In this document: positions 35,211-43,791 of the stretch, in pieces | Layout of the letters: the number at the start of each line of letters is the position of its first letter | Numbering within the stretch: position 1 is the stretch's first letter | Assembly: GCF_001275675.1 (NCBI RefSeq) | Contig: NZ_LITM01000016.1 | Location: 51,287 to 99,186, forward strand | Direction of reading: 5' to 3' | From: Lysinibacillus sp. FJAT-14745 | GTDB taxonomy: Bacteria > Bacillota > Bacilli > Bacillales_A > Planococcaceae | Length of the DNA: 47,900 nt | Notes under the pieces: generated by a model | What the model was told of the DNA's origin: nothing | The model's input: the letters and a program-made list of their open reading frames with translations, nothing else | Databases searched by the model: none | Translations under genes and position numbers: made by a program

Positions 35211-35336
35211 TTATAGGTGGTTACATTTTTCACAAGTGTTGCTGTAGCATTCACTTTGTTCTTCAATTTTTTCACCGCATTCTGTGCATTGCTTTGCAGG
35301 TAGGTTCTTGAAAAATTCAACTACATTTTCTAACAT
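35211..35336 (-). CDS. yhfH: YhfH-family small zinc-ribbon-like protein
   Basis: 41 residues: MLENVVEFFKNLPAKQCTEC followed by a Glu-rich stretch and CEKC. Two CxxC-type pairs (CTEC and CEKC) plus one more Cys suggest a zinc knuckle. Length and pattern match the YhfH family of Bacillus, whose function is unknown. The ATG at 35336 has AGGAGGAG eight bases upstream; a longer frame to 35420 ignores this site. It is next to lplJ, as in B. subtilis. Confidence 0.85.
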   Translation of the reverse strand: MLENVVEFFKNLPAKQCTECGEKIEEQSECYSNTCEKCNHL

Positions 35337-35480
35337 TGTGGACTCCTCCTTTAAGTTCATCTGTACTATTACTGTTTTGATATTTCCTAGTGTATTATAA
35401 CAGAAGTATTTCGTCAACACAAAATGCCTAATTTACGTTAAAATAAATATGGATATTTTGTGAAGGAGGAAACGTATTTT

Positions 35481-36473
35481 ATGATATTCGTTGATAATAA
35501 AGGGATTCATGACCCACGCATTAACCTTGCCATTGAGGAGTATTTATTAAAAACGATGGATGTAGAGAAGGAGCCAGTGCTACTTTTTTACATTAATCAA
35601 CCTTCAATCATTATTGGTAAAAATCAAAATACTATCGAAGAGATTAATACAGATTACGTGGAGGATAATGGCATTATCGTTGTACGTCGTCTTTCTGGTG
35701 GAGGCGCAGTGTATCATGATTTAGGGAATCTTAACTACAGTTTTATTACTAAAGACGATGGCGATAGCTTTATGAATTATAAAAAATTCACGCAGCCTGT
35801 TGTAGATGCACTTGCAAAAATGGGCGTTCATGCTGAGCTTTCAGGCCGCAATGACATTTTAGCGGAAGGACGTAAAGTTTCGGGGAACGCACAGTTTTCT
35901 ACAAAGGGCCGTATGTTTAGCCATGGTACGTTACTGTTTGATACAGAAATTGATGCTGTTGTATCCGCATTAAAGGTGAAGAAAGATAAAATTGAATCAA
36001 AGGGCATTAAATCGATTCGTTCACGTGTAGCTAATATTTCTGAGTTTTTGAAGGATAAGATGACAGTCGAAGAATTCCGCTTAGAAATTTTAAAATCGAT
36101 TTTCGGTGGAGAAGAAAATATTCGCTATTATGAGCTGACGGAGGAAGATTGGGCTAATATTCACAAGCTTTCTGCTGAGCGTTATCAAGTATGGGAATGG
36201 AATTTTGGCAAATCACCACGCTTTAATATTCAAAAAACACATCGTTTCCCAACAGGAGGCATTGATATTCGCTTAGAGGTGAATCACGGAATTATAGAGG
36301 AAGCGCATATTTTTGGTGATTTCTTCGGTGTAGGCGACATGGCAGATGTTGAACAACGATTAGTTGGGACAAACTATGATCGAACTGCAATTGCTGAGGC
36401 ATTAACGGATATTGATATTCCAACATACTTTGGTGGAATTGCAACAGAAGAGTTTTTACAATTAATTTATTAA
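35481..36473 (+). CDS. lplJ: Lipoate-protein ligase LplJ
   Basis: A 330-residue ligase (B. subtilis LplJ 331) that activates free lipoate with ATP and attaches it to lipoyl domains such as those of GcvH and the dehydrogenase E2 subunits. Conserved segments: NLAIEEYLL at the N-terminus, FYINQPSIIIGKNQN, VVRRLSGGGAVYHDLGNLNY (substrate-binding loop) and GRNDILAEGRKVSGNAQ with the conserved lysine. A C-terminal accessory domain starts near 245. The start at 35481 is fixed by AAGGAGG; a GTG seven codons earlier overlaps it. It is a single gene with its own terminator. Confidence 0.96.
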   Translation: MIFVDNKGIHDPRINLAIEEYLLKTMDVEKEPVLLFYINQPSIIIGKNQNTIEEINTDYVEDNGIIVVRRLSGGGAVYHDLGNLNYSFITKDDGDSFMNYKKFTQPVVDALAKMGVHAELSGRNDILAEGRKVSGNAQFSTKGRMFSHGTLLFDTEIDAVVSALKVKKDKIESKGIKSIRSRVANISEFLKDKMTVEEFRLEILKSIFGGEENIRYYELTEEDWANIHKLSAERYQVWEWNFGKSPRFNIQKTHRFPTGGIDIRLEVNHGIIEEAHIFGDFFGVGDMADVEQRLVGTNYDRTAIAEALTDIDIPTYFGGIATEEFLQLIY

Positions 36474-36570
36474 GAAAAGCTTATGTAGAAACTGGCAAAT
36501 GTCCTTATTGAGGCAGGTATGTTTTGACACAAAAATCTCTAGCTGATGATTCGGGTTAACTTTTGCTACA

Positions 36571-36608
36571 AAAGGTTCGTTGACAGTTATGTCATCGAAC
36601 CTTTTTTT
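36571..36608 (+). terminator. lplJ terminator
   Basis: AAAGGTTCG-t-TGACA and TGTCA-t-CGAACCTTT form a 14-bp stem around GTTA, followed by a T run. It lies just ahead of the BceR-like gene. Confidence 0.88.
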
Positions 36609-36639
36609 GATACAATATAGGATAGAAAGGAGTGTTGGT

Positions 36640-37344
36640 ATGGAGAAGCATCGAATATTTATTGTCGAAGATGATGTAAAGATTGCGTCATTGCTCGCAG
36701 AAACGCTTAGAAAATATCAATACGAAGTTGAAACGATCAAAGAATTTGATCATCTCATTGAAGAATTTACAGCATTTAATCCACATATGGTGTTGCTTGA
36801 TATAAATTTACCTTCGTACGATGGCTACTATTGGTGTCGCCAACTACGTCAACATACAACTTGTCCAATTATTTTCATTTCCGCTCGTTCTGGGGAAATG
36901 GATCAAATTTTTGCGCTAGAAAATGGGGGCGACGATTTCATTACGAAACCATTTAATTACGAAATTGTACTGGCTAAAATCCGTAGTCACTTGCGTCGTA
37001 CATATGGCGAATATTCAGCAAGACAAGAGGAACGGACAATTAAACAAGGACAGCTTGTTCTTCATTTAGAAAGAATGGAACTTCATAAAAATGATTTAGA
37101 GATTCCACTTCAGAAAAAAGAATGTATCATTTTAGAACTATTAATGGGAAATGCGCCAAAAGTAGTGACGCGTGAGCAACTATTAGAAGAGCTTTGGGAC
37201 GATCAGGCATTTGTTGATGAAAATACATTGAACGTCAATATGACACGAGTACGTAAAAAACTAGCGGATTATCATATTACGTCATCAATTGAAACGGTGC
37301 GCGGGGCAGGATATCGCTTTATATTAAGCGCAGGTGAGTTATAG
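36640..37344 (+). CDS. BceR-type response regulator
   Basis: 234 residues of the OmpR family. The receiver has acidic residues in VEDDVKI, phospho-acceptor Asp54 in LLDINLPSYDG, and GGDDFITKPF. The winged helix covers about 140-232, ending GYRFILSAGEL. AAAGGAGTG sets the start at 36640. It is followed directly by an intramembrane-sensing kinase and, after one extra gene, a BceAB-type transporter. In Firmicutes such modules sense and resist cell-wall-active peptide antibiotics such as bacitracin, nisin or defensins; which ones apply here is not visible. Confidence 0.9.
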   Translation: MEKHRIFIVEDDVKIASLLAETLRKYQYEVETIKEFDHLIEEFTAFNPHMVLLDINLPSYDGYYWCRQLRQHTTCPIIFISARSGEMDQIFALENGGDDFITKPFNYEIVLAKIRSHLRRTYGEYSARQEERTIKQGQLVLHLERMELHKNDLEIPLQKKECIILELLMGNAPKVVTREQLLEELWDDQAFVDENTLNVNMTRVRKKLADYHITSSIETVRGAGYRFILSAGEL

Positions 37345-38327
37345 TGGACTGGAAATTATTTTTACGTGATTACGCATCGTTCATCGTTTTCCAGTTCTTT
37401 TTAGTCGGCTTCATCATGGTTCTATACTGGCTGGACGGCTTTCGAAATGTTGATACGGCTATTTATTCCTTCTGTATTAGTTTAGTGTTGCTAGCCTCGT
37501 TTTTACTTATCCGTTACTTAATGCGTCAACGTTATTTATTGAAAATATCGCAGCTTCCTAAAACTATGGAGGATGTGTTGCAAAAAAATGCTAAAACACC
37601 TGAGGCGACGCAGGTTGAGAAATATATGCATGAACTATATCGACTATATAAACATGAGCTGCAATCGTTATATGCAGGCCAAAAACGACATGATCAGTTT
37701 ATGAATCAATGGGTACATCAGATGAAAACACCAATTTCTGTTATTGAACTCTTATTACAGGATGAGCGTCCTCTTGATAAAAAGAATGTACAAGAGGAAA
37801 TTGATCGCTTGAGGAGAGGCTTGGATATGGTGTTGGTGAATGCTCGATTAGAAAATTTTGAAGAGGATATGCAAGTAGAACAGGTTGTTTTAAAAACGAT
37901 TGTGACTGCAACTGTTAATGAAAATAAACGTTTATTTATTACGAAACGTGTTTTCCCAGAAATCCATATTGAGGATGACATCATCGTAGCAAGTGATTCA
38001 AAATGGCTCCGCTTTATTATCGGGCAATTCGTTACGAATGCGGTAAAATATACGTTTGAGGCAAACAAAAAAATAATCATTTCCGCCATTAAAAAGAATG
38101 ACTACGTACAATTAGCCATTTGTGATGAAGGTATTGGTATTCCAGCTTCCGATCTTTCTCGTGTCACTAAAGCCTTTTTTACTGGTGAGAATGGCCGTAA
38201 AACTGGAGAATCCACAGGGATGGGCTTGTATTTAGCGAAAGAAATCTGTGGAAAGCTCGGTCACGAATTAAACATTACATCAGAGGTTGGTAAAGGAACT
38301 GTTGTTACAGTGACATTTACGAATTAG
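37344..38327 (+). CDS. BceS-type intramembrane-sensing histidine kinase
   Basis: 327 residues. Two N-terminal membrane helices (about 10-30 and 38-57) are separated by only a few residues, so there is no outside sensor domain; this is the hallmark of BceS-like kinases, which take their signal from the transporter. The phospho-acceptor is His125 in QWVHQMKTPISVIELLL. The ATPase part has FVTNAVKYT, CDEGIGIP and STGMGLYLAKEI. The GTG start at 37344 shares its first base with the regulator stop, so they are translated together. Confidence 0.92.
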   Translation: MDWKLFLRDYASFIVFQFFLVGFIMVLYWLDGFRNVDTAIYSFCISLVLLASFLLIRYLMRQRYLLKISQLPKTMEDVLQKNAKTPEATQVEKYMHELYRLYKHELQSLYAGQKRHDQFMNQWVHQMKTPISVIELLLQDERPLDKKNVQEEIDRLRRGLDMVLVNARLENFEEDMQVEQVVLKTIVTATVNENKRLFITKRVFPEIHIEDDIIVASDSKWLRFIIGQFVTNAVKYTFEANKKIIISAIKKNDYVQLAICDEGIGIPASDLSRVTKAFFTGENGRKTGESTGMGLYLAKEICGKLGHELNITSEVGKGTVVTVTFTN

Positions 38328-38338
38328 GGGGATTAGAA

Positions 38339-38773
38339 ATGACAGAAGTACGCTTGGATGAATGGGTTTTACATGTAGAGACAAAAAAAACAGAGGCATT
38401 ATACGAGTCGCATAACGATGTTTGTGATTGTTTATCTTGCAAAAATTTTCGTACAGCAAGTCTTTTGCTGAATGAAGAAGTAATGCATTTTTCGAATAAG
38501 CTTGGGCTAGACTTACATAAACCGACTTCACTTAATGCTTTTCCTGTAGAAGGTGAACAGGTGATGTACAGTGGGCATTATACGATTTGTGGAGAAGTAA
38601 TTGAAGGTGAAATGGATGCCTGGGATGTAATTATTGGGTCGCATTGCTTTAGTCTAGTGGAGGAGGATGGTAATCAGTCAGCTGAATCATTAACAGAGCC
38701 GCATTTTCAAATTGGCTTTGAGGTAGTATTGCAGTGGCTTTTGCCAGAATCCATGGAATTAATCAAGAAATAA
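38339..38773 (+). CDS. Unknown protein within the Bce-type operon
   Basis: 144 residues, soluble, acidic, no signal peptide or membrane segment. It has a CDCLSC motif near residue 29, a further Cys in YTICGEV, and one in GSHCFSL, so it could bind a metal or form disulphides. I do not recognise the family. GGGGGATT gives a good start at 38339. It lies 11 bases after the kinase and 12 before the ATPase gene, so it belongs to the operon. Typical bceRS-bceAB clusters lack a gene at this position. A role in signalling or transporter tuning is only inferred. Confidence 0.75.
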   Translation: MTEVRLDEWVLHVETKKTEALYESHNDVCDCLSCKNFRTASLLLNEEVMHFSNKLGLDLHKPTSLNAFPVEGEQVMYSGHYTICGEVIEGEMDAWDVIIGSHCFSLVEEDGNQSAESLTEPHFQIGFEVVLQWLLPESMELIKK

Positions 38774-38785
38774 GGTGAACAAGGT

Positions 38786-39562
38786 ATGCCTATTTTACAA
38801 ATAAAAGACGTGACGAAGGTGTATGAAGGTAAAGTAACTCATCGTGCGCTAAATCAACTAAGCTTTGACGTGGAGGAAGGTGAGTTTTTAGCAGTCATGG
38901 GTCCATCAGGAAGTGGAAAAACAACATTATTGAATATCATTTCTACGATTGATGAACCAACGAGTGGAGAAATCATTTTAGATGACATGAATCCTCATAC
39001 ACTGAAAGCAACTGAGCTTGCCTACTTTAGAAGAAGACAACTTGGTTTTATTTTTCAGGATTTTAATCTATTGCATATGCTGACAGTAGAAGAGAATATT
39101 GTGCTACCACTTACATTAGATCAACAACCGTTAGAAGTAATGGAGGAGCGTCTTGCAAGCATTGTGGAAAAGCTCGATTTAACCTCATTCTTGCATAAAC
39201 GCCCAAATGAAATATCAGGTGGACAAGCACAAAGAACAGCTATTGGTCGGGCACTTATTCATAATCCAAGTCTCATTTTAGCAGATGAGCCGACCGGAAA
39301 TTTGGATTCGAATTCTTCGCGTGATGTACTTGAACTTTTAACAAAAATCAATCAGGAAAAACGAACAACGATTGTCATGGTAACACATGATCCAATTGCA
39401 GCTAGCTACTGTGATCGCGTGTTATTTATTAAAGATGGGGAATTTTTCAATGAAATTTACAAAGATGACCGTCGTCAAATGTTTTTCCAGCGAATATTAA
39501 ATGTGTTGAGCTTACTAGGAGGAGGACAAGTAGGTGACCTTTCGACAATTCGCTTACCGTAA
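38786..39562 (+). CDS. BceA-type ABC transporter ATPase
   Basis: 258 residues. Walker A (GPSGSGKTTL) is near 38, the Q-loop is FIFQDFNLL, the signature is ISGGQAQR near 142, Walker B is LILADEPTGNLDS near 160, and the H-loop is MVTHDP. This is the MacB/BceA class that powers peptide detoxification and signal relay to the kinase. AAGGTGAAC precedes the ATG. Its 3' end overlaps the permease gene by 29 bases; the C-terminal tail (GGGQVGDLSTIRLP) is read through the permease start. Confidence 0.93.
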   Translation: MPILQIKDVTKVYEGKVTHRALNQLSFDVEEGEFLAVMGPSGSGKTTLLNIISTIDEPTSGEIILDDMNPHTLKATELAYFRRRQLGFIFQDFNLLHMLTVEENIVLPLTLDQQPLEVMEERLASIVEKLDLTSFLHKRPNEISGGQAQRTAIGRALIHNPSLILADEPTGNLDSNSSRDVLELLTKINQEKRTTIVMVTHDPIAASYCDRVLFIKDGEFFNEIYKDDRRQMFFQRILNVLSLLGGGQVGDLSTIRLP

Positions 39563-41468
39563 TGTCGTACGGAACAGCCGTATATACGGTGCCTTTTTCA
39601 TGGCAAGCTTTTTTTCTGTGGCTGTGTTTTTTATCTATTCAATGCTCATGTTTCACCCGGATATTGAACAAGGAATTTTAGGAGAGGCTTCGTTAATTGG
39701 GATGATAGGTGCGGAAATCGTACTTGTCCTTTTTACATTATTCTTTTTATATTATTCGATGAGTGCCTTTTTAGAGGCAAGATCACATGAGTTTGCAATT
39801 TTATTACATTTAGGAATGGAAAAACGCCAGATGAATAAACTTGTCTTTTTGGAGACAATGATTATTGGATCGGGTTCTATTTTTGTTGGGATTATATTTG
39901 GTTTCTCATTTTCGAAATTCTTTTTCATGATTGTTCGAGAAATTTTACATTTAGATAGTTTACCCTTATATGTCTCATGGCAGCCATTTCTACTAACGAT
40001 TGGTGTCTTTACAAGTGCTTTTGTGGTCATTTCCTTTATTAGTGTGTATTTCACACGTGAAAGAAAATTACGCGATCTCCTTAGGGGAAGTGAATATTTA
40101 AATAGTGTTTCAACCTATTCTAAAATCCGCGCAGTAGTTGGTATTGCTCTTATTTTATCAGCATACTTACTATCATTTATCGTACCGAAAACATCTTTCA
40201 TTGGTTTAACACTATTAATCCCGTTTTTAGCAACCTTTGGAACATATTATTTTTTCAGTGATTCTTTACCTTGTTTTTTGGATAAAGCACGGGGCAAACG
40301 TAAATTTCATTGGCAACGCTATCGCCTTCTTTCGTTAGCTGAGCAAACTCATATTATGATGGACAATGTGAAAATGTTTTTTGTAGTAACGATGGTGTCA
40401 ACATTGGCCTTTTTATCAGTCGGTGTTTTAGCAACGATGTCTTCCTATACAATACAATATGATCGTTTAAATCCACTAGGGCTTGTCTATAAGGGAGATG
40501 TCGACAATCCATATGAGCGAAATCATATCGCCTCTTTACGAATTGAATTAGAGGAAAAGGGCTTGTCCTATCATCTATCTCGTTTTGTTGTGATCAAGCA
40601 AACCTCTTCATATACTCACAATGAGGTTGAGGTTTTTAGGGAATCCGATATGAATGTATTGCTTTCTTCCTATAGCTACCCATTACTTGATTTGGCTTCA
40701 GGAGAGGCAGTATTTATACCATACTCGGAAGAATCTCTAAAAAAACTAAAAAATAAAGTTGTGCATACTGTACTAGAGGAAAACGCTATCCCGATAACAA
40801 TTGATAGCGTATATCCTAAAATAGTATTCCCAGGGTCTATCGTTAGTGTGAATTCTATAGTGATCAGCGATGAGGATTTTAGTAAGCTTAGAAAGCCGAT
40901 TGCTGATAAAGACGTTGCACAGCCAATCTATCATTTATTTACCTTCTATATTCCACAGTGGATGGAAACGAAAGATATTGGCAAAGACATAGACGAGTTA
41001 GCAGCAACTCAATATTTTAATAAGAAGGATAGATTTAGCCCATTTTACTTTGAAAATGCAGGATTAAATTATTCTTATATATTAGCTACCTACTCATTAT
41101 TCACATTAGTAGGGGTCTTAGTAGCAACGGTATTTTTATTAGCAGCAGGTAGCTTCGTTTACTTTAAACTGCATACCTCTCTAGAAAGAGAAAAGCGTAA
41201 ATTCGATGTCTTAAAGCGAATGGGCTTAACAGATACAGAGCTCAAAAAGCTTGTGAATCGTCATTTATTCCCACAATTTTTCTTGCCATGGGGTGTTGCA
41301 ATGATGCATAGTGCCTTTGCATTTCTTATGGTTCAAGGTATCTTGAAGGATATTGCTAATATTTCCATTGTCAAAGAAGTTGTCTTTGCTTTTGGATTTT
41401 TTGTTTTAATACAAGTGGTCTATTTTTATTTGATTCGTTGGCGATACATCTCGCATATTCGTTCGTGA
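39534..41468 (+). CDS. BceB-type ABC transporter permease
   Basis: 644 residues with about ten membrane helices. FtsX-like domains occupy both halves (helices near 18-40, 55-75, 105-130, 150-170, 200-240, 282-302; later 520-545, 580-600, 610-630). Between them lies a large outside domain of about 200 residues (about 310-510), the peptide-binding region that defines BceB proteins. The start is a GTG at 39534 with GGAGGAGGAC upstream. It is the last gene of the operon; no clear terminator follows before the repeat region at 41586. Confidence 0.92.
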   Translation: MTFRQFAYRNVVRNSRIYGAFFMASFFSVAVFFIYSMLMFHPDIEQGILGEASLIGMIGAEIVLVLFTLFFLYYSMSAFLEARSHEFAILLHLGMEKRQMNKLVFLETMIIGSGSIFVGIIFGFSFSKFFFMIVREILHLDSLPLYVSWQPFLLTIGVFTSAFVVISFISVYFTRERKLRDLLRGSEYLNSVSTYSKIRAVVGIALILSAYLLSFIVPKTSFIGLTLLIPFLATFGTYYFFSDSLPCFLDKARGKRKFHWQRYRLLSLAEQTHIMMDNVKMFFVVTMVSTLAFLSVGVLATMSSYTIQYDRLNPLGLVYKGDVDNPYERNHIASLRIELEEKGLSYHLSRFVVIKQTSSYTHNEVEVFRESDMNVLLSSYSYPLLDLASGEAVFIPYSEESLKKLKNKVVHTVLEENAIPITIDSVYPKIVFPGSIVSVNSIVISDEDFSKLRKPIADKDVAQPIYHLFTFYIPQWMETKDIGKDIDELAATQYFNKKDRFSPFYFENAGLNYSYILATYSLFTLVGVLVATVFLLAAGSFVYFKLHTSLEREKRKFDVLKRMGLTDTELKKLVNRHLFPQFFLPWGVAMMHSAFAFLMVQGILKDIANISIVKEVVFAFGFFVLIQVVYFYLIRWRYISHIRS

Positions 41469-41585
41469 TCAAAATGTACGAAAGAGAAAAAAATGAATTA
41501 TTTGACGTAATTTTAGACATGAAATAAAAAGTTTCGTTGTCTTTTACATATATTTCTTATATAATATTACTGAATAATGATTCAT

Positions 41586-41689
41586 TTTATCTCCATTCAG
41601 TAGAAGACTCCCACCTCTAAGGTGGTGAGGTGGATTCGGGTGTGATTCCTTTTTAAGGGATGTCCATATGTCTACTGAATGAAGATAAA
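41586..41689. repeat. 104-bp element with 19-bp terminal inverted repeats and an IS605-like hairpin
   Basis: The left end TTTATCTCCATTCAGTAGA (41586-41604) and the right end (41671-41689, inverted) match at 18 of 19 positions. Inside, CCACCT-CTA-AGGTGG (41611-41625) forms a hairpin like those near the ends of IS200/IS605 elements. No transposase gene is present. It is fused directly to the structured leader that starts at 41687. Confidence 0.6.
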
Positions 41690-41906
41690 GCCTCCGGCGG
41701 ATGTCACGGATTTTAAAAGGAATGCACAAAGGATGTTAGCCTAAAACCTTCGCATCCTGCGAAAACGGCTAACTGACCTGCATCGGTAAAAGCGCCACGT
41801 CCTGTGGCATTACCGAAATGACCGACATCGTGTCGGCCCTCGTGCAGGCCTGGACACAATTCAAAATCCGGACTTCAATTACGCCAAGGCGAAATTGATA
41901 CGATAA
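41687..41906 (+). promoter_or_regulatory. Structured repeat leader upstream of lcfB
   Basis: It opens with AAAGCCTCCGGCGGATGTCA, then GTTAGCC/GGCTAAC around a TTCGCA/TGCGAA hairpin, TCGGTAA...GCCAC-GTCCT-GTGGC...TTACCGA (41783-41815), CCGACA-TCG-TGTCGG (about 41821-41837), and TCAATT...GCC-AA-GGC...AATTGA ending about 20 bases before the lcfB start. Order, orientation and distance to the start match the element ahead of yhaO, with one GCCAC unit instead of two. Confidence 0.65.
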
Positions 41907-41920
41907 AGGGGATGGTGTAA

Positions 41921-43468
41921 TTGAATTTAGTTTCAAGTGTTCGTCAACAAGCATTAGAGCAACCGGATAAAATTGCGTATCATTTTATGGGGAAAGATAC
42001 GACGTACGGTGAGTTTGAACACACAGTTGGTCGCTTTGCAAAGGGGTTAGAAGATATAGGGGTAGAAAAAGGGGACCATGTGGCGTTTTTACTCGGCAAT
42101 ACACCACATTATTTAATTGCGTTATATGCAACAATGCGTTTAGGGGCAACGGCAATTCCGATTAATCCAATCTATACACCGGATGAAATTTCGTATATTT
42201 TGCATAATGGTGATGTAAAAGCTGTTATTGCACTTGATGCACTTCTTCCATTAGTAGAAATGGGTGTACATGCTTTTCCAAAAATAAAAACATTTGTTGT
42301 TTGTGAAACAACAGCAGATGTTGCTGAAAAAGTAACGACTTTATCCGAAGAGGCAAAGGCGAAAATTCATTTATTTTCACAAGTAATTGCTAGTGCATCG
42401 GACTCTGTACAACCAGTAGAAGTAGCTGACGATGATAATGCAATTATTTTATATACTTCAGGAACGACAGGTACTCCAAAGGGTGCAATGCTGACTCATA
42501 AAAATATCTATTCAAATGCACGAGATGTAGCACATTATTTAGGCTATCAAGCAGATGATCGTATTATTGCGACATTACCAGTTTTCCATGTATTTGCGTT
42601 AACTGTCGTTGTCAATGCACCTTTATTGAGTGGAGCAACGGTTTTACTTGAACCACGTTTTAGTCCAACTGAAATCTTTAAATTAACGAAGGAACAAAAG
42701 GCAACCGTCTTCGCTGGTGTGCCAACTATGTATAACTTCTTGTATCAATTACCTGAAAGTAATCCTGAAGATTTCTCAACAATACGTTTAGCGATTTCAG
42801 GTGGCGCGTCTCTACCTGTAGCACTATTACATAATTTCGAGAAGAAATTTAATGTGCGTGTTTCAGAGGGCTTTGGCTTATCGGAAGCTTCACCAGTAAC
42901 GTGCTTTAACCCGTTGGAACGTGAGCGTAAGGCAGGTTCTATTGGGACATCCATTTCCAATGTTAAAAATAAGGTGGTGGATGTTAATGGTCAAGAAGTG
43001 CCCGTTGGCGAAGTAGGGGAGCTGATTGTACGAGGGCCTAACGTTATGAAGGGCTATTATAAGTTACCTGAAGAAACAGCGATGGCGATACGTGATGGCT
43101 GGTTATACACAGGGGACTTAGCAAAAATGGACGAAGAAGGGTACTTTTACATCGTTGATCGGAAAAAAGATATGATTATTGTAGGCGGATTTAACGTCTA
43201 TCCAAGAGAGGTTGAAGAAGTACTCTTTGCTCATAATAATATCGTTGAAGCGGCAGTTGTAGGTTACCCAGACCCTAACTTAGGTGAGGCAGTTCATGCA
43301 TATGTTGTTTTAAAAGATACAGATGCAACTTCAGCAGAAGACCTTATCGCATACTGTGCAAAGCATATGGTGAAATACAAGGTGCCTAAAGTAATTGAGA
43401 TTATCGATGAATTACCAAAAAATACGACAGGAAAAATTTTACGTCGGTCATTAAAAGAAAAAGTATAA
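41921..43468 (+). CDS. lcfB: Long-chain fatty-acid-CoA ligase (LcfB)
   Basis: A 515-residue adenylate-forming enzyme very similar to B. subtilis LcfB/YhfL (513). It activates fatty acids to acyl-CoA for beta-oxidation. The AMP-binding motif YTSGTTGTPKG starts at residue 178; further blocks are FAGVPTMYN, GFGLSEASPV, GWLYTGDLAKMDEEGYFYIV and the hinge DRKKDMII. The catalytic lysine is in NTTGKILRR near the C-terminus. The start is a TTG (41921) behind AAAGGGGATGG; the residues that follow it (NLVSS) match the known N-terminus. A terminator follows after nine bases. It sits downstream of the structured repeat leader. Confidence 0.96.
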   Translation: MNLVSSVRQQALEQPDKIAYHFMGKDTTYGEFEHTVGRFAKGLEDIGVEKGDHVAFLLGNTPHYLIALYATMRLGATAIPINPIYTPDEISYILHNGDVKAVIALDALLPLVEMGVHAFPKIKTFVVCETTADVAEKVTTLSEEAKAKIHLFSQVIASASDSVQPVEVADDDNAIILYTSGTTGTPKGAMLTHKNIYSNARDVAHYLGYQADDRIIATLPVFHVFALTVVVNAPLLSGATVLLEPRFSPTEIFKLTKEQKATVFAGVPTMYNFLYQLPESNPEDFSTIRLAISGGASLPVALLHNFEKKFNVRVSEGFGLSEASPVTCFNPLERERKAGSIGTSISNVKNKVVDVNGQEVPVGEVGELIVRGPNVMKGYYKLPEETAMAIRDGWLYTGDLAKMDEEGYFYIVDRKKDMIIVGGFNVYPREVEEVLFAHNNIVEAAVVGYPDPNLGEAVHAYVVLKDTDATSAEDLIAYCAKHMVKYKVPKVIEIIDELPKNTTGKILRRSLKEKV

Positions 43469-43476
43469 GAAACTGT

Positions 43477-43507
43477 AGCTACTATTGAAAAATAGTAGCT
43501 TTTTTTA
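43477..43507 (+). terminator. lcfB terminator
   Basis: AGCTACTATT-GAAA-AATAGTAGCT, a perfect 10-bp stem, followed by six or more T. Confidence 0.9.
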
Positions 43508-43659
43508 TCCAGCATAAATGAACAGTTAGATTCACAGTTCAAGATTTAAGAGAATTCACTTGAGGCAAATATTACAGCAATGTAAAAAAACATGGCCTCT
43601 TATTTAAATAAGTTGAGTGTGTATGTCTGTAAGTGATAAAATCAAACTTGTGAAATCTA

Positions 43660-43791
43660 CATACTTTTTAAGGGCTTGTCATATAGTGAGGGAGAAGTAA
43701 CACTATAGACAGTAAACAAAAATGGAACCCTTTGGTGTCTAGCTACGTCAAAGCCTTTAGAAAATTCAATTGAAAGAGAGCATACGAAAAA
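43660..43791 (+). promoter_or_regulatory. Possible structured leader of the DedA gene
   Basis: TAGACA and TGTCTA pair across a 24-base loop (about 43707-43742), with GGAACCC inside. The rest of 43508-43660 shows no gene. It does not match a riboswitch class I know. The stem is short, so this is weak. Confidence 0.3.

Noticed and set aside
36579-36621. Promoter TTGACA...TACAAT ahead of the BceR-like gene
   Set aside because: The spacing is about 25 bases, and the TTGACA lies inside the terminator stem of lplJ.
41474-41527. 17-codon frame after the BceB-like permease
   Set aside because: No ribosome site and no family resemblance.
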